A stretch of DNA of 64,000 nucleotides from JAGWBJ01 sp034423015 (GTDB lineage: Bacteria > Chloroflexota > Dehalococcoidia > Lucifugimonadales > JAGWBF01). Position numbers and translations under genes: made by a program. This document shows positions 25,323 through 33,670 of the stretch, piece by piece. The notes under the pieces were generated by a model. It did no database searches. It was not told the origin of the DNA and was given only the letters and a program-made list of their open reading frames with translations. Numbering within the stretch: the stretch's first letter is position 1; every line of letters starts with the position of its first letter. The stretch covers positions 18,317 through 82,316 of the forward strand of contig DAOUJG010000056.1 of the NCBI GenBank assembly GCA_034423015.1, given 5' to 3'.

Positions 25323-26075
25323 CTACGGCTGACGCCCGCCATAGGCCGCGACGAAGTGACCCTCGACCCGGCCGGCGGCCAGCATCGTCCCGATTATCAC
25401 GAGCCACAGGAAGAACCCCGTGCCGATCACCGGGTGCATGAACGACGCGGCGTCCAGCCAGATTAGCTGCATGACGACGCCCAGCACCGCGGAGACGGGG
25501 GCCACCTTACGCAGTGTGCCGCCCACCCTCCACTGATAGAAGGCCGCGACGACCAGCGCGGCCCCCGCCGCGGTGAAACCCGCTTTGCCGGCGGTCCACC
25601 GGATATCGAACCCGATCTCCACAGCGGTGGGCGCCGCGGCGGCGGAAGCCCCGCCGGCGAAGACCGCCTCGGGCAGCGGATGGGCCGCGACCAGGATGGC
25701 GCCAGCCCCCGACGCAACGGTGGCCGCGCCGGACAGGACGAACAGGTAGGGAACTACCGGCGTGGCCCAGCGGTCCCTGATGATCCAGGTACGCAACAAG
25801 AGCCAACCCGCCCCCAGCAGGGTCAGGCCGGACAGGAGACGGGCTATCCCCGACAGGCCGTACATGGTCCGGTTTTCGTCGACGGCCCGCAGCGACTCCA
25901 GCATCGTCTCCTGGTCGGTGTCCGAGGCCACGCGGGCGAACACCATCACCACCGTCGCGGCAGCCGTGAGGAGGAGCATGACGCCTCCCAGCCGCGCCGC
26001 CCGGTCCGGCGCCCCTCCCACGGCCTGCACCGCAGAGGGGTGTGGAGCCAGCCTCTTGCCGGCTGGGTTACTCAC
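25323..26075 (-). CDS. Multi-pass membrane protein, possibly DUF4386-like
   Basis: A 250-residue integral membrane protein with about six hydrophobic helices, including GGVMLLLTAAATVVMVFA, LLSGLTLLGAGWLLL, LFVLSGAATVASGAGAILVAA and TGFFLWLVIIGTMLAAG. The layout, with a soluble loop after the first helix (SDTDQETMLESLRAVDENR), resembles DUF4386-type proteins, but I am not certain. The start is GTG at 26075. Function unknown. A 738-nt non-coding stretch lies upstream. Confidence 0.7.
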   Translation of the reverse strand: MSNPAGKRLAPHPSAVQAVGGAPDRAARLGGVMLLLTAAATVVMVFARVASDTDQETMLESLRAVDENRTMYGLSGIARLLSGLTLLGAGWLLLRTWIIRDRWATPVVPYLFVLSGAATVASGAGAILVAAHPLPEAVFAGGASAAAAPTAVEIGFDIRWTAGKAGFTAAGAALVVAAFYQWRVGGTLRKVAPVSAVLGVVMQLIWLDAASFMHPVIGTGFFLWLVIIGTMLAAGRVEGHFVAAYGGRQP

Positions 26076-26813
26076 AAGGGTGCCCCGACCTCATTGGTAA
26101 TTGGCATGCACATAGTAGGGTAGAAAGTATACACTACATCCCGGTGAGTTGTTACACATCTCACAGAATATAGTCTATACTGATGTGGCTCCTCCCGGCG
26201 CCATTTTGGCCATTCCTGCCGTGATTCCTCGCAGAACGAACCCTGTCCTGGACGCCGGGCGAATCGTTCCTCCTTGGAACAATTAAGGGACAATTAGACC
26301 ACGGGTACGAAAGCCTCCAGTACCCCGTTGGGAGTGACCGTCTAGTTGCCATCGAGGAGGTTCTTGGCCGTTGGCGTGGTGTCGATACGAGTTCCAGTTT
26401 GAGGAACGGGTCTCGGGCCTGTCAAGGGAGATGTGACATTGATGGCCTTCTTGACACCATGGCCATTCCGGGCGAAGCGAGGAATCCATCCATGCCGGCG
26501 GGTCGTGGCGCAACGGTGCTTGTCATGTCAACGAACCTGTGGTACAAAGAGCAGCGCAGGTCACGCGCCCCGCTGCACGGCTTCTGGACCAATGGGCCGG
26601 TTTTTGCTGGGTAACGGGGTGCAAGTGAGGTGCTTGGCCTGCCCCGGTTGAGGCTGCCAAGCTTCGCCACGCTCCCACGACGGGCACCTCCGCAGCTCGT
26701 TTCGGGACAGAATCTATGATGCCGGTGACCGGCGCCGCGTGCCGACAAGCGGCGGCGGCCGGAAGGGACGGTGGGGCCGACGCAGCAGGCACCATATGCC
26801 GTGAGACCGTCGA
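26076..26813. other. Long intergenic region, repeat-like, no supported gene
   Basis: The stretch is AT-richer than its neighbours. On the minus strand TATACT (near 26128-26133) could serve as -10 for the membrane protein gene. A small stem GTTCC-TCCTT-GGAAC is at about 26266-26280. Bases near 26461-26495 (GGCGAAGCGAGGAATCCATC) look like a short dispersed intergenic repeat. Several frames of 60-100 codons cross it on both strands, but none has a ribosome site, recognisable motif or consistent codon bias. Confidence 0.5.
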
Positions 26814-28442
26814 ATGCTCCCTAGGCTGAGCTACGACCTTCAGTCCTTCCGCGGGGACCTCTTCGGCGGGGTCACGTCGGCGGTGGTGGGACTGCCGGTG
26901 TCCCTGGGTTTCGGCGTGGCGTCGGGTCTGGGCCCCCTTGCCGGTCTGTACGGGGCCATCGCCGCGGGCTTCTTCGCCGCGGTGTTCGGCGGCACCAGGT
27001 CCCAGATCACCGGGCCCACGGGCCCCATGTCCGTGGCCGTGGCCGTCATAGTAACCAGCCATGCCGACGACCTCGCCGAGGCCTTCACCGTCGTCATCAT
27101 GGCGGGGCTGATACAGATTCTACTGGGCGTGATGAGGATCGGCCGCTTCGTCGCCTTCACGCCGTACTCCGTCATATCCGGGTTCATGTCCGGCATCGGC
27201 GCGATCATCATAATCGTACAGACCCTGCCCTTCCTGGGCGCCGAGGTCGCTACCGGCGGGCCCATGGCGACGGTGCAAGAGTGGCCCCAGGTGTTCCGCG
27301 ACGTCAACCTCAGCGCCCTTGCCATCGCCGCCGTCACCCTGGTGGTGGGCGTGGCGTGGCCGGGCCGGTTCAGCAGGTACCTCCCCCCCGCCCTGGCGGC
27401 CCTGATCGTTGGGACCATGCTGGGAGTGCTGTGGCTGACCAACACCCCCGTCATCGGAGACGTGCCCACCGGCCTCCCGCAGATCAAGATGCCCGACCTC
27501 TCCGCCGGGGTGTTGGTGGGCGCCGTGCAGCCCGCGCTGACCATCGCGCTGCTGGGGGCCATCGACAGCCTGCTGACGTCCCTGATAGCCGATTCCATGA
27601 CCCGCACCAGTCACAACGCCAACAGGGAGCTGGTGGGCCAGGGACTCGGCACCGTGGCCACGGGGCTCATACAGGGCCTGCCCGGCGCCGGGGCCACCAT
27701 GGGCACGGTGGTGAACATACGCGCCGGTGGGCGGACTCCCGTGTCGGGCGTGGTGCGGGCGGGAATCCTGCTGGCCCTGGTCCTTGGTCTGGGCAGGTAC
27801 GTAGAGAGCATCCCCCACGCCGTCCTTGCGGGCATCCTCATCAAGGTCGGCTGGGACATAATAGACTGGCGCTTCCTCACCCGGATCCTCAGTGTCCAGA
27901 GGGAGCACCTCCTGGTGATGCTGATCACCCTGGGACTCACGGTGTTCCTGGACCTGGTTACCGCCGTGGCCATAGGGCTCATCGCCGCGGGGATGGCCAG
28001 CGCACGTCAGTTCGAGCGCCTGGAGCTGGACAGCGTGGTCTCCGTTCCGCTGCTGGACCAGAGCTTTCTCCCCGAGAGCCAGGAGACGGATGAGGTGGAC
28101 GATTTCTCCGCGCGGGTGGGCCTGATCGCCCTCCGGGGGAGCTTCTCAGTCGCCTCCTCCAACAAGCTGATCAACACCATCGGCATGGACATCCAGGACC
28201 ACGACGTGGTGATCCTCGACTTCTCCAACACCGTCTACATGGACGACAGCGCCGCCCTGGTGGTGGAGCAGCTCGTCGACACGGCCATGGAGGCGGACAC
28301 CGAGTGCATCGTCATGGGCCTCAAGGGCTCCCCCGCCGTCACGCTCCGGGCGCTCAACGCCCTGCGGCACGTTCCCGAGGACCACTTCGTGAATACGGTG
28401 GGCGAGGCGAGGGACAGGGCAAACCGGATACTCCAGGGCTAG
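26814..28442 (+). CDS. SulP family anion transporter with STAS domain
   Basis: A 542-residue transporter of the SLC26/SulP family. The membrane domain (about residues 10-410) opens with DLFGGVTSAVVGLPVSLGFG and has GGTRSQITGPTGPMSVAVAVI, the conserved substrate-region motif, and NRELVGQGLGTVATGLIQGLP in part. The STAS domain follows from about 435, with ALRGSFSVAS and VILDFSNTVYMDDSAALVVEQL. Substrates in the family are sulfate, bicarbonate or dicarboxylates; the sequence does not decide. The ATG at 26814 fits the family start. Confidence 0.93.
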   Translation: MLPRLSYDLQSFRGDLFGGVTSAVVGLPVSLGFGVASGLGPLAGLYGAIAAGFFAAVFGGTRSQITGPTGPMSVAVAVIVTSHADDLAEAFTVVIMAGLIQILLGVMRIGRFVAFTPYSVISGFMSGIGAIIIIVQTLPFLGAEVATGGPMATVQEWPQVFRDVNLSALAIAAVTLVVGVAWPGRFSRYLPPALAALIVGTMLGVLWLTNTPVIGDVPTGLPQIKMPDLSAGVLVGAVQPALTIALLGAIDSLLTSLIADSMTRTSHNANRELVGQGLGTVATGLIQGLPGAGATMGTVVNIRAGGRTPVSGVVRAGILLALVLGLGRYVESIPHAVLAGILIKVGWDIIDWRFLTRILSVQREHLLVMLITLGLTVFLDLVTAVAIGLIAAGMASARQFERLELDSVVSVPLLDQSFLPESQETDEVDDFSARVGLIALRGSFSVASSNKLINTIGMDIQDHDVVILDFSNTVYMDDSAALVVEQLVDTAMEADTECIVMGLKGSPAVTLRALNALRHVPEDHFVNTVGEARDRANRILQG

Positions 28443-28464
28443 CGGCGGCGGACCCCAAGGCCGG

Positions 28465-29625
28465 TCAGAGGGACATCTCCTGCTGGCCCGGTCGTTGGCT
28501 GATGGACCTCAGGTAGTCCTCCAGCTCCTCCAGGCTCCTCAACAGCAGCCCGTCGCCCTTCCGCCCGATGAAGGGGGTGGGCCCGCGGGACGCCTCCCAG
28601 ACGATGACGATGTCCTTAGTAGAGGACTCGGCGTGCTCCACCTCCGACTGGACCCCGCCCGCGATCAGGGGGTTGCCGTCGGCGCGTGAGGGGAAGTAGG
28701 CCACGACCATCTCCGCCTGGTCTATGAGCTTCAGGTCCCTGGCCACCACCTGGCCGTCGATGTCGTCCCTTATGGCCTCTATCTCCCCACGGTCCAGCGT
28801 CACGGTCTTTCCCAGCACCGTGCACTGCAGCTCCCGGGCTTCGGGCGGTGCGTGCTGCAGCGCGTCCAGCAGCCTCTTCTCGTCTATCATCAGGGGGTCG
28901 AAGGCGGTCAGGTAAGTCCGTGCCAGCCTGCGGTACCTGGTCACCTTCTCCCACGTGTCCGGTCTGGCCCGGGCCTCGCTGATGGGGTAGCTGACGTAGG
29001 CGGTCTTCCTCCAGGGCTCGAACATCAAGTGGTACACGACGTCCAGAGGGGTCGAGGAGACCTCCTCCTCCAGCGAGACTCCCAGGACATAGTGGGGGAC
29101 CTCCAGGACGGAGGACAGTATGTCTGACGCAAGCATCTCCTCCTCCCGCCAGACCAGCAGGTCCTTGAGGCTGTACTTGGTGTCGGGCGGCAGGGCCCCC
29201 GATTCCTTGAACCCGTCCAGGCGCATCTTCACGGCTTCCACGTCGTCTATCAGCGTAACGATGATCTCGGGCTGGAGATCCCTGACCTCCGGCAGCTCGA
29301 AGGCCCTGAACAGGCGGTTGTTCCATCGAAAGACGGCGTGGGAGTTGACGAACACGTTCTGAGGCTCCGCGCCCTGGTTGCGGACCAGCCCGTTTCGGAT
29401 GAGATTGAAGGCGCCGAGCCGAAGGGCCCCCAGCTGGGCCAGGGGCAGGTCCAGTATCTTTCCTTCCTTCAGGGTGGTGCCGGACTTCTGGCTCTCCTCG
29501 TACATCATGTCGCCGATATTGAACACCGCGTCGATGGTCTTGCCCCGTTGGACGCAGTAGTCCCTCAGCCCCTGGAGCTGGGCCTTCTTGTCTATGCCAG
29601 TCTGGCCGGTGAACAGTATCCGCAT
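28465..29625 (-). CDS. Two-domain P-loop / nucleotide-kinase-like protein of unknown function
   Basis: A 386-residue protein I cannot assign to a named family. It starts with a P-loop-like strand-loop MRILFTGQTGIDKKAQL (GxxGxxKK), and AVFNIGDMMYEES and VTLIDDVEAVKMRLDGF resemble nucleotide-kinase elements. The C-terminal half has TAYVSYPISEAR and DQAEMVVAYFPSRADGNPL with a later GGVQSEVEHA, reminiscent of nucleoside deoxyribosyltransferase-like Rossmann domains. If both readings hold, it couples ATP binding to nucleotide chemistry. It converges on the SulP gene, 22 nt apart. The domain comparisons are impressions from motifs only. Confidence 0.75.
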   Translation of the reverse strand: MRILFTGQTGIDKKAQLQGLRDYCVQRGKTIDAVFNIGDMMYEESQKSGTTLKEGKILDLPLAQLGALRLGAFNLIRNGLVRNQGAEPQNVFVNSHAVFRWNNRLFRAFELPEVRDLQPEIIVTLIDDVEAVKMRLDGFKESGALPPDTKYSLKDLLVWREEEMLASDILSSVLEVPHYVLGVSLEEEVSSTPLDVVYHLMFEPWRKTAYVSYPISEARARPDTWEKVTRYRRLARTYLTAFDPLMIDEKRLLDALQHAPPEARELQCTVLGKTVTLDRGEIEAIRDDIDGQVVARDLKLIDQAEMVVAYFPSRADGNPLIAGGVQSEVEHAESSTKDIVIVWEASRGPTPFIGRKGDGLLLRSLEELEDYLRSISQRPGQQEMSL

Positions 29626-29635
29626 GTCATGACCT

Positions 29636-29845
29636 CCGCGTCTTCGAGGAGATCGTCCAGGACTATGGTGAGGTCTGGCGCGATGCGCTCCACGCTGTAG
29701 ATGACGGCAGACGACGTTGCCCCGCCCGTTCGGATATGATCTGCCAAGCCGAGCGAGCCGATGGTGTGGGTGCCGGCGATGTGGTCCCGATTATGGCGAC
29801 TCCTCGGGGGAACTCTATCCAGGCCGACGTATCTACGAGAATCAC
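29636..29845 (-). pseudogene. vapC toxin remnant (PIN domain broken after the first strand)
   Basis: The GTG at 29845 overlaps the vapB stop by 4 nt and gives VILVDTSAWIEFPRG, a perfect PIN N-terminus with the first catalytic Asp. After that the family sequence is lost; the frame ends at 60 codons with Ser/Arg/Pro-rich, out-of-frame-like sequence. The other acidic residues of the PIN site are not found in any frame downstream to the next gene. This indicates a truncating indel or deletion, so no active toxin is expected. Confidence 0.7.
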
Positions 29846-30045
29846 CGCGAGCGGGCTGCCCGGAGGTCGTCCAGGTAGCCCTCCCAGCCGATGCCCCTGA
29901 GGGCGCTGGCCTCATCCACGGACACGGGTTCGGCTGCCTGGGTCCGGAGGGCGAGGTTGTTCGCCTCCTGCTCGACCTCCAACCGATAACGCCGCATCAC
30001 GTCCGCACATGCCCAGTAGTCGATGTCCACGTTGATCCGGGTCAT
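29842..30045 (-). CDS. vapB: VapB-type antitoxin
   Basis: A 67-residue antitoxin with the ribbon-helix-helix start MTRINVDIDYWACADVMRRY and the family's middle and end EQEANNLALRTQAAEP, VSVDEASALRGIGWEGYLDDL. It normally represses its own operon and neutralizes VapC. The internal start at 30045 matches the family better than an upstream ATG at 30060. Its toxin partner is broken, leaving this as an orphan antitoxin. The first helix has unusual Trp and Cys residues, which may reflect relaxed constraint. Confidence 0.8.
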   Translation of the reverse strand: MTRINVDIDYWACADVMRRYRLEVEQEANNLALRTQAAEPVSVDEASALRGIGWEGYLDDLRAARSR

Positions 30046-30349
30046 GGACTCACGATACACCGGGCGCCTGGGGGCGTCAAACCTGGCCTAGAGGCGCCGA
30101 ACTCCGGGGACAGGGCCCCAGGCGGTGACCACGTAGCTGGGAGGGACCACCGGTGACCGGCATCAGGGGACTCTGCGGATATCCGGAGGGTGCTCCACAA
30201 AACAGCGTGGTTGTTATACAATGACCGGCGTACATCGGAAGTCGATGGTCGGTTAGTGCGGTTCGATGGCCGGCCCGCTTCGACGGAGGTTGGTGGCCTA
30301 TTCCCATACAAGGCAGGGCAGCGACCCGGCCCTGCGTAGGAGTGTGGTT
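30046..30349. other. Divergent intergenic region vapB-amt
   Basis: About 300 nt with no supported gene. TATACAAT at 30215-30222 may be a -10 region for the ammonium transporter gene, but no convincing -35 was seen. Confidence 0.35.
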
Positions 30350-31750
30350 ATGACATCTCTCGTTGGTTTCCTCTCTTACCGCCGACCCGCGGCCATCCTT
30401 GCCGCTACGGGTATCGGGTTCCTCATCCTCTTTCTGGCCAAGCCCGCCATAGCCCACGCGGCCGGGCCGGACGACGAGACCGCCTTCGTATTCAACACCT
30501 TCGCCTTTCTCGTCTGGGGCGCTCTCGTCATGTGGATGTGCGCCGGGTTCACCATGCTGGAGTCCGGCTCCGTGCGCACCAAGAACGCGGCCATGATCTG
30601 CCTGAAGAACATCGGCCTCTACTCCATCGCCGGGCTCGCCTTCTTCTTCATCGGCTACAACCTGATGTACGGCGACAGCCTCGCGGGCATCATAGGCACG
30701 CCGGCATTCATGTACGGCTCGACGGCGGCGGAGATAGCCCTGGTCGAGGGGACTGAGGGCGCGGTGGCCGGCGTGGTGGGGGAGGCAGGCGCGGGATACG
30801 CCACCATGTCCGACTGGTTCTTCCAGATGGTCTTCGTAGCGACCACCGCCTCCATCGTCTCGGGCGCCCTGGCCGAACGGGTCAAGATGTGGTCCTTCTT
30901 CCTGTTCATCCTGGTGCTGACGGCCGTCATATACCCCGTGGTGGGAGCGTGGACGTGGGGCGGCGGCTGGCTGACCGAGATGGGTTTCAGCGACTTCGCC
31001 GGCTCGACCATAGTGCACAGCACCGGGGGTTGGGCGGCGCTGGCGGGCATACTGGTAGTCGGACCCCGGCTGGGCAAGTTCCGCCGCAACGGCACCGCAA
31101 GGGCCACGCCACCCTCCAACATCCTGGTGGTGACCCTGGGTGTCTTCATCCTCTGGCTCGGTTGGTTCGGTTTCAACGGAGGGTCCCAGCTGGCCCTGTC
31201 CAGCGCGCTGGACGCCGTGGCGATGAGTATAGTGCTGGTCAACACCAACCTGGGAGCGGCCGCCGGAGTGATGGCGGCCCTCATCGTCTCCCGCCCCATC
31301 CTGGGACGCATAGACCTGTTCGCGGGACTGAACGGCGCCATCGCCGGCCTCGTCTCCATCACGGCGGCCCCAGACATCGTCGACCACTACTGGGCCGTGG
31401 TCATCGGGGCGGTGGGCGGGGTCCTGTGCGTCGGCGGGCTGAAGTTCATGGAGATGGTCAAGCTGGACGACGTGGTGGGAGCGGTGCCCGCGCACATGTT
31501 CGCCGGAGTATGGGGGACCATCGCAGCCTGCATCGCCGGCGGGGCCACCTTCCACGTGCAGCTCATCGGCATACTCTCCATCGGAGGCTTCGTGTTCCTG
31601 GCCTCCTACGGCCTCTGGCAGCTTCTGGACAAGACCCTGGGCGCCCGTGTTTCCGCCTCGGTGGAGCGGCTGGGCCAGGATGCCGGGGAGCTGGGCATGG
31701 AGTCCTACCCCGAGTTCGTGCTCATGCCCGAGGTGGAAGACGACGACTAG
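30350..31750 (+). CDS. amt: Ammonium transporter Amt
   Basis: A 466-residue inner-membrane ammonium channel. An N-terminal signal-like helix (ILAATGIGFLILFLA) ends near IAHAAGPDD. The core signatures are present: MLESGSVRTKNAAMICLKN, a first conserved pore His in TIVHSTGGWAAL, GWFGFNGGSQL, and the second His in VPAHMFAGVWGTIAA. About eleven helices are visible, with an acidic cytoplasmic tail. The ATG was chosen for AGGAG 7 nt upstream; an in-frame start at 30266 adds an Arg-rich stretch. No glnK gene is adjacent. Confidence 0.95.
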   Translation: MTSLVGFLSYRRPAAILAATGIGFLILFLAKPAIAHAAGPDDETAFVFNTFAFLVWGALVMWMCAGFTMLESGSVRTKNAAMICLKNIGLYSIAGLAFFFIGYNLMYGDSLAGIIGTPAFMYGSTAAEIALVEGTEGAVAGVVGEAGAGYATMSDWFFQMVFVATTASIVSGALAERVKMWSFFLFILVLTAVIYPVVGAWTWGGGWLTEMGFSDFAGSTIVHSTGGWAALAGILVVGPRLGKFRRNGTARATPPSNILVVTLGVFILWLGWFGFNGGSQLALSSALDAVAMSIVLVNTNLGAAAGVMAALIVSRPILGRIDLFAGLNGAIAGLVSITAAPDIVDHYWAVVIGAVGGVLCVGGLKFMEMVKLDDVVGAVPAHMFAGVWGTIAACIAGGATFHVQLIGILSIGGFVFLASYGLWQLLDKTLGARVSASVERLGQDAGELGMESYPEFVLMPEVEDDD

Positions 31751-31783
31751 CTTCCGGCTGCCCTTTGGCAGCACCGCCGTAAG

Positions 31784-32725
31784 TTGAAATCGAAGAGCGA
31801 GGGAGCGTCATCTCCGGCCATCGAGGTGCGGGGGCTCAGGAAGTCCTACGGCGCCCTGGAGGCGGTGCGGGGCATAGACCTGGACGTGATGAGGGGGGAG
31901 ATCTTCGCCCTCCTGGGGCCCAACGGCGCCGGCAAGACCACCACGGTGGAGATCCTGGAGGGACACCGCGACCGCACCGACGGCGAGGTGTCGGTCCTGG
32001 GCTACGACCCGGGACGAAGCCAACGCGACCTGAAGGAGCGCATCGGCATCGTCCTCCAGTCCACGGGGGTGGAGCCCTACCTCAAGGTCGAGGAGACCAT
32101 CGACCTGTTCCGGGGCTACTATCCCCGTCCGCTCCCCCTGGATGAGATCCTGGACGTCATAGGGCTGAGGGAGCAGCGGCGCACCCCGGTGAAGCGGCTG
32201 TCCGGCGGCCAGCAGCGGCGGCTGGACGTGGCCATCGGGCTGGCGGGGGACCCGGAGCTGCTGTTCCTGGACGAGCCCACCACCGGGTTCGACCCCTCGG
32301 CGCGCCGAGGGGCGTGGGAGATGGTGCGCAACCTCCAGTCCCTGGGCAAGACGGTGGTGCTTACCACCCACTACATGGACGAGGCCGAGCACCTGGCCGA
32401 CCGCGTGGCCATCATGGTCCACGGGAGGATCGTCGCCCAGGGCGCCCCCGGCGAGCTGGTGCAGCGGGAGCGTTCCACCACCATACGGTTCAAGCTGGCC
32501 TCCGGGCCACAGGACCTGCCCCCCGGGCTGGAAGCCCGCGCTACCGAGGCCGGCCAGTACACCATCGTCACCGACACGCCGACCCGTAGCCTGCACCTGC
32601 TGACGGGCTGGGCCACGGACCGCGGCTTGGAGCTGGAAGAGCTGTCCGTCTCCCGCCCGTCGCTGGAGGACGTATTCGTGGAGCTCACCGGCTCCCCCGA
32701 CCCCGGCCACGAGGGCGCCGAATGA
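31784..32725 (+). CDS. ABC transporter ATP-binding protein (ABC-2/DrrA type)
   Basis: A 313-residue ATPase. Walker A GPNGAGKTTTVEILEG, the Q-loop LQSTGVE, the signature RLSGGQQRRLDVAIG, Walker B ELLFLDEPTTGFDP, and the H-loop VVLTTHYMDEAEHL are all intact. The C-terminal extension (ERSTTIRFKLASG, LELEELSVSRPSLEDVFVELTG) is typical of drug or lipid exporters. The TTG at 31784 is a tentative start because no better one precedes the IEVRGLRKSYG strand. The permease starts within its stop codon (ATGA), so they form one exporter. Substrate unknown. Confidence 0.92.
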   Translation: MKSKSEGASSPAIEVRGLRKSYGALEAVRGIDLDVMRGEIFALLGPNGAGKTTTVEILEGHRDRTDGEVSVLGYDPGRSQRDLKERIGIVLQSTGVEPYLKVEETIDLFRGYYPRPLPLDEILDVIGLREQRRTPVKRLSGGQQRRLDVAIGLAGDPELLFLDEPTTGFDPSARRGAWEMVRNLQSLGKTVVLTTHYMDEAEHLADRVAIMVHGRIVAQGAPGELVQRERSTTIRFKLASGPQDLPPGLEARATEAGQYTIVTDTPTRSLHLLTGWATDRGLELEELSVSRPSLEDVFVELTGSPDPGHEGAE

Positions 32726-33534
32726 ACGCATCCTTTTTTGGGGCCCTTCGGGCGGCGCGGAAGTCCCAGGGCGTTCTTGCCCTCCGACAGGTCCGCTACG
32801 AGAACCGGGCGTTCTGGCGCAACCCGGTTGCCGCGTTCTTTACGTTCGCCTTCCCCCTGATGTTCCTGGTCATCTTCAACCTGCTCTTCGGCAACAGGGA
32901 CCTGGAGCTACCCGGGGGAACGGTCAACACCTCCACGTTCTACGTCCCGGCCATAGTGGCCCTCTCGGTCATCTACGCCTGCTATAACAACGTGGCCATC
33001 GGACTCTCCTTTGCCAGGGATATGGGCCTGCTGAAGCGGGTCCACGGCACGCCTCTGCCCGGCTGGTCGTACATGTTCGGCAGGATTGGACACTCGGTGT
33101 TGGTGTCGGTCCTGCTGGTCGCCATCGTCACCGCGGCGGGGGTATTGTTCTACAACGTGGACTTGCCCACCAATACGTTGCCGGCGTTCCTGGTCAGCCT
33201 GGTGGTCGGGGCGGCCACCTTCTGCGCCCTGGGGCTGGCGGTCATGACGGTCATCCCCAACGCCGACGCGTCTCCCGCCATCGTCAACGTCTCCATACTG
33301 CCCCTTCTCTTCATATCCGACGTCTTCATCCCGCTGCAGGACGCCCCGGCCTGGCTCACCACGTTCGCCGACATCTTCCCGGTGCGGCACTTCGCCATGG
33401 CCATGCACACGGCCTTCGACCCCTTCGAGAAAGGGGCCGGTTTCGAGCCGGTGCACCTGCTGGTGATGGCGGCGTGGATGGTGGGCGGCGTACTGGTGGC
33501 GGTGCGCTTCTTCTCCTGGGAGCCCCGAAGGTAG
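32722..33534 (+). CDS. ABC-2 type transporter permease
   Basis: A 270-residue membrane subunit. It has a cytoplasmic N-terminus (LALRQVRYENRAFWRNPVAA) and six hydrophobic segments: FFTFAFPLMFLVIFNLLFG, TFYVPAIVALSVIYACYN, SVLVSVLLVAIVTAAGVLF, AFLVSLVVGAATFCALGLAV and so on, with the ABC-2 motif LLFISDVFIPLQDAPAWL. It overlaps the ATPase gene by 4 nt. This is a half-size exporter permease, likely a dimer. The downstream hydantoinase has its own leader and is probably a separate unit. Confidence 0.9.
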   Translation: MNASFFGALRAARKSQGVLALRQVRYENRAFWRNPVAAFFTFAFPLMFLVIFNLLFGNRDLELPGGTVNTSTFYVPAIVALSVIYACYNNVAIGLSFARDMGLLKRVHGTPLPGWSYMFGRIGHSVLVSVLLVAIVTAAGVLFYNVDLPTNTLPAFLVSLVVGAATFCALGLAVMTVIPNADASPAIVNVSILPLLFISDVFIPLQDAPAWLTTFADIFPVRHFAMAMHTAFDPFEKGAGFEPVHLLVMAAWMVGGVLVAVRFFSWEPRR

Positions 33535-33670
33535 CGGGCTGTCGGAGCAGGTAGGGTCCCCTGCCTCCTCGGGTACTTCACGCTGCCCCGGTGGTATAGT
33601 AGGATGTCCCTGTGCCCGGCGGCCAGGGCCCCGTTCCGCCGGGACATGCTAAGAACGGAGGGTCCGGCCT

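Noticed and set aside
25051..25332. 93-codon plus-strand frame
   Set aside because: No ribosome site or recognisable domain, and it overlaps the end of the membrane protein gene.
26399..26748. Several 60-108 codon frames on both strands
   Set aside because: Mutually overlapping, no start context, repeat-like DNA.
31784..31786. Firm TTG start for the ABC ATPase
   Set aside because: No good ribosome site is present; kept only as the best available start, not as a supported regulatory feature.
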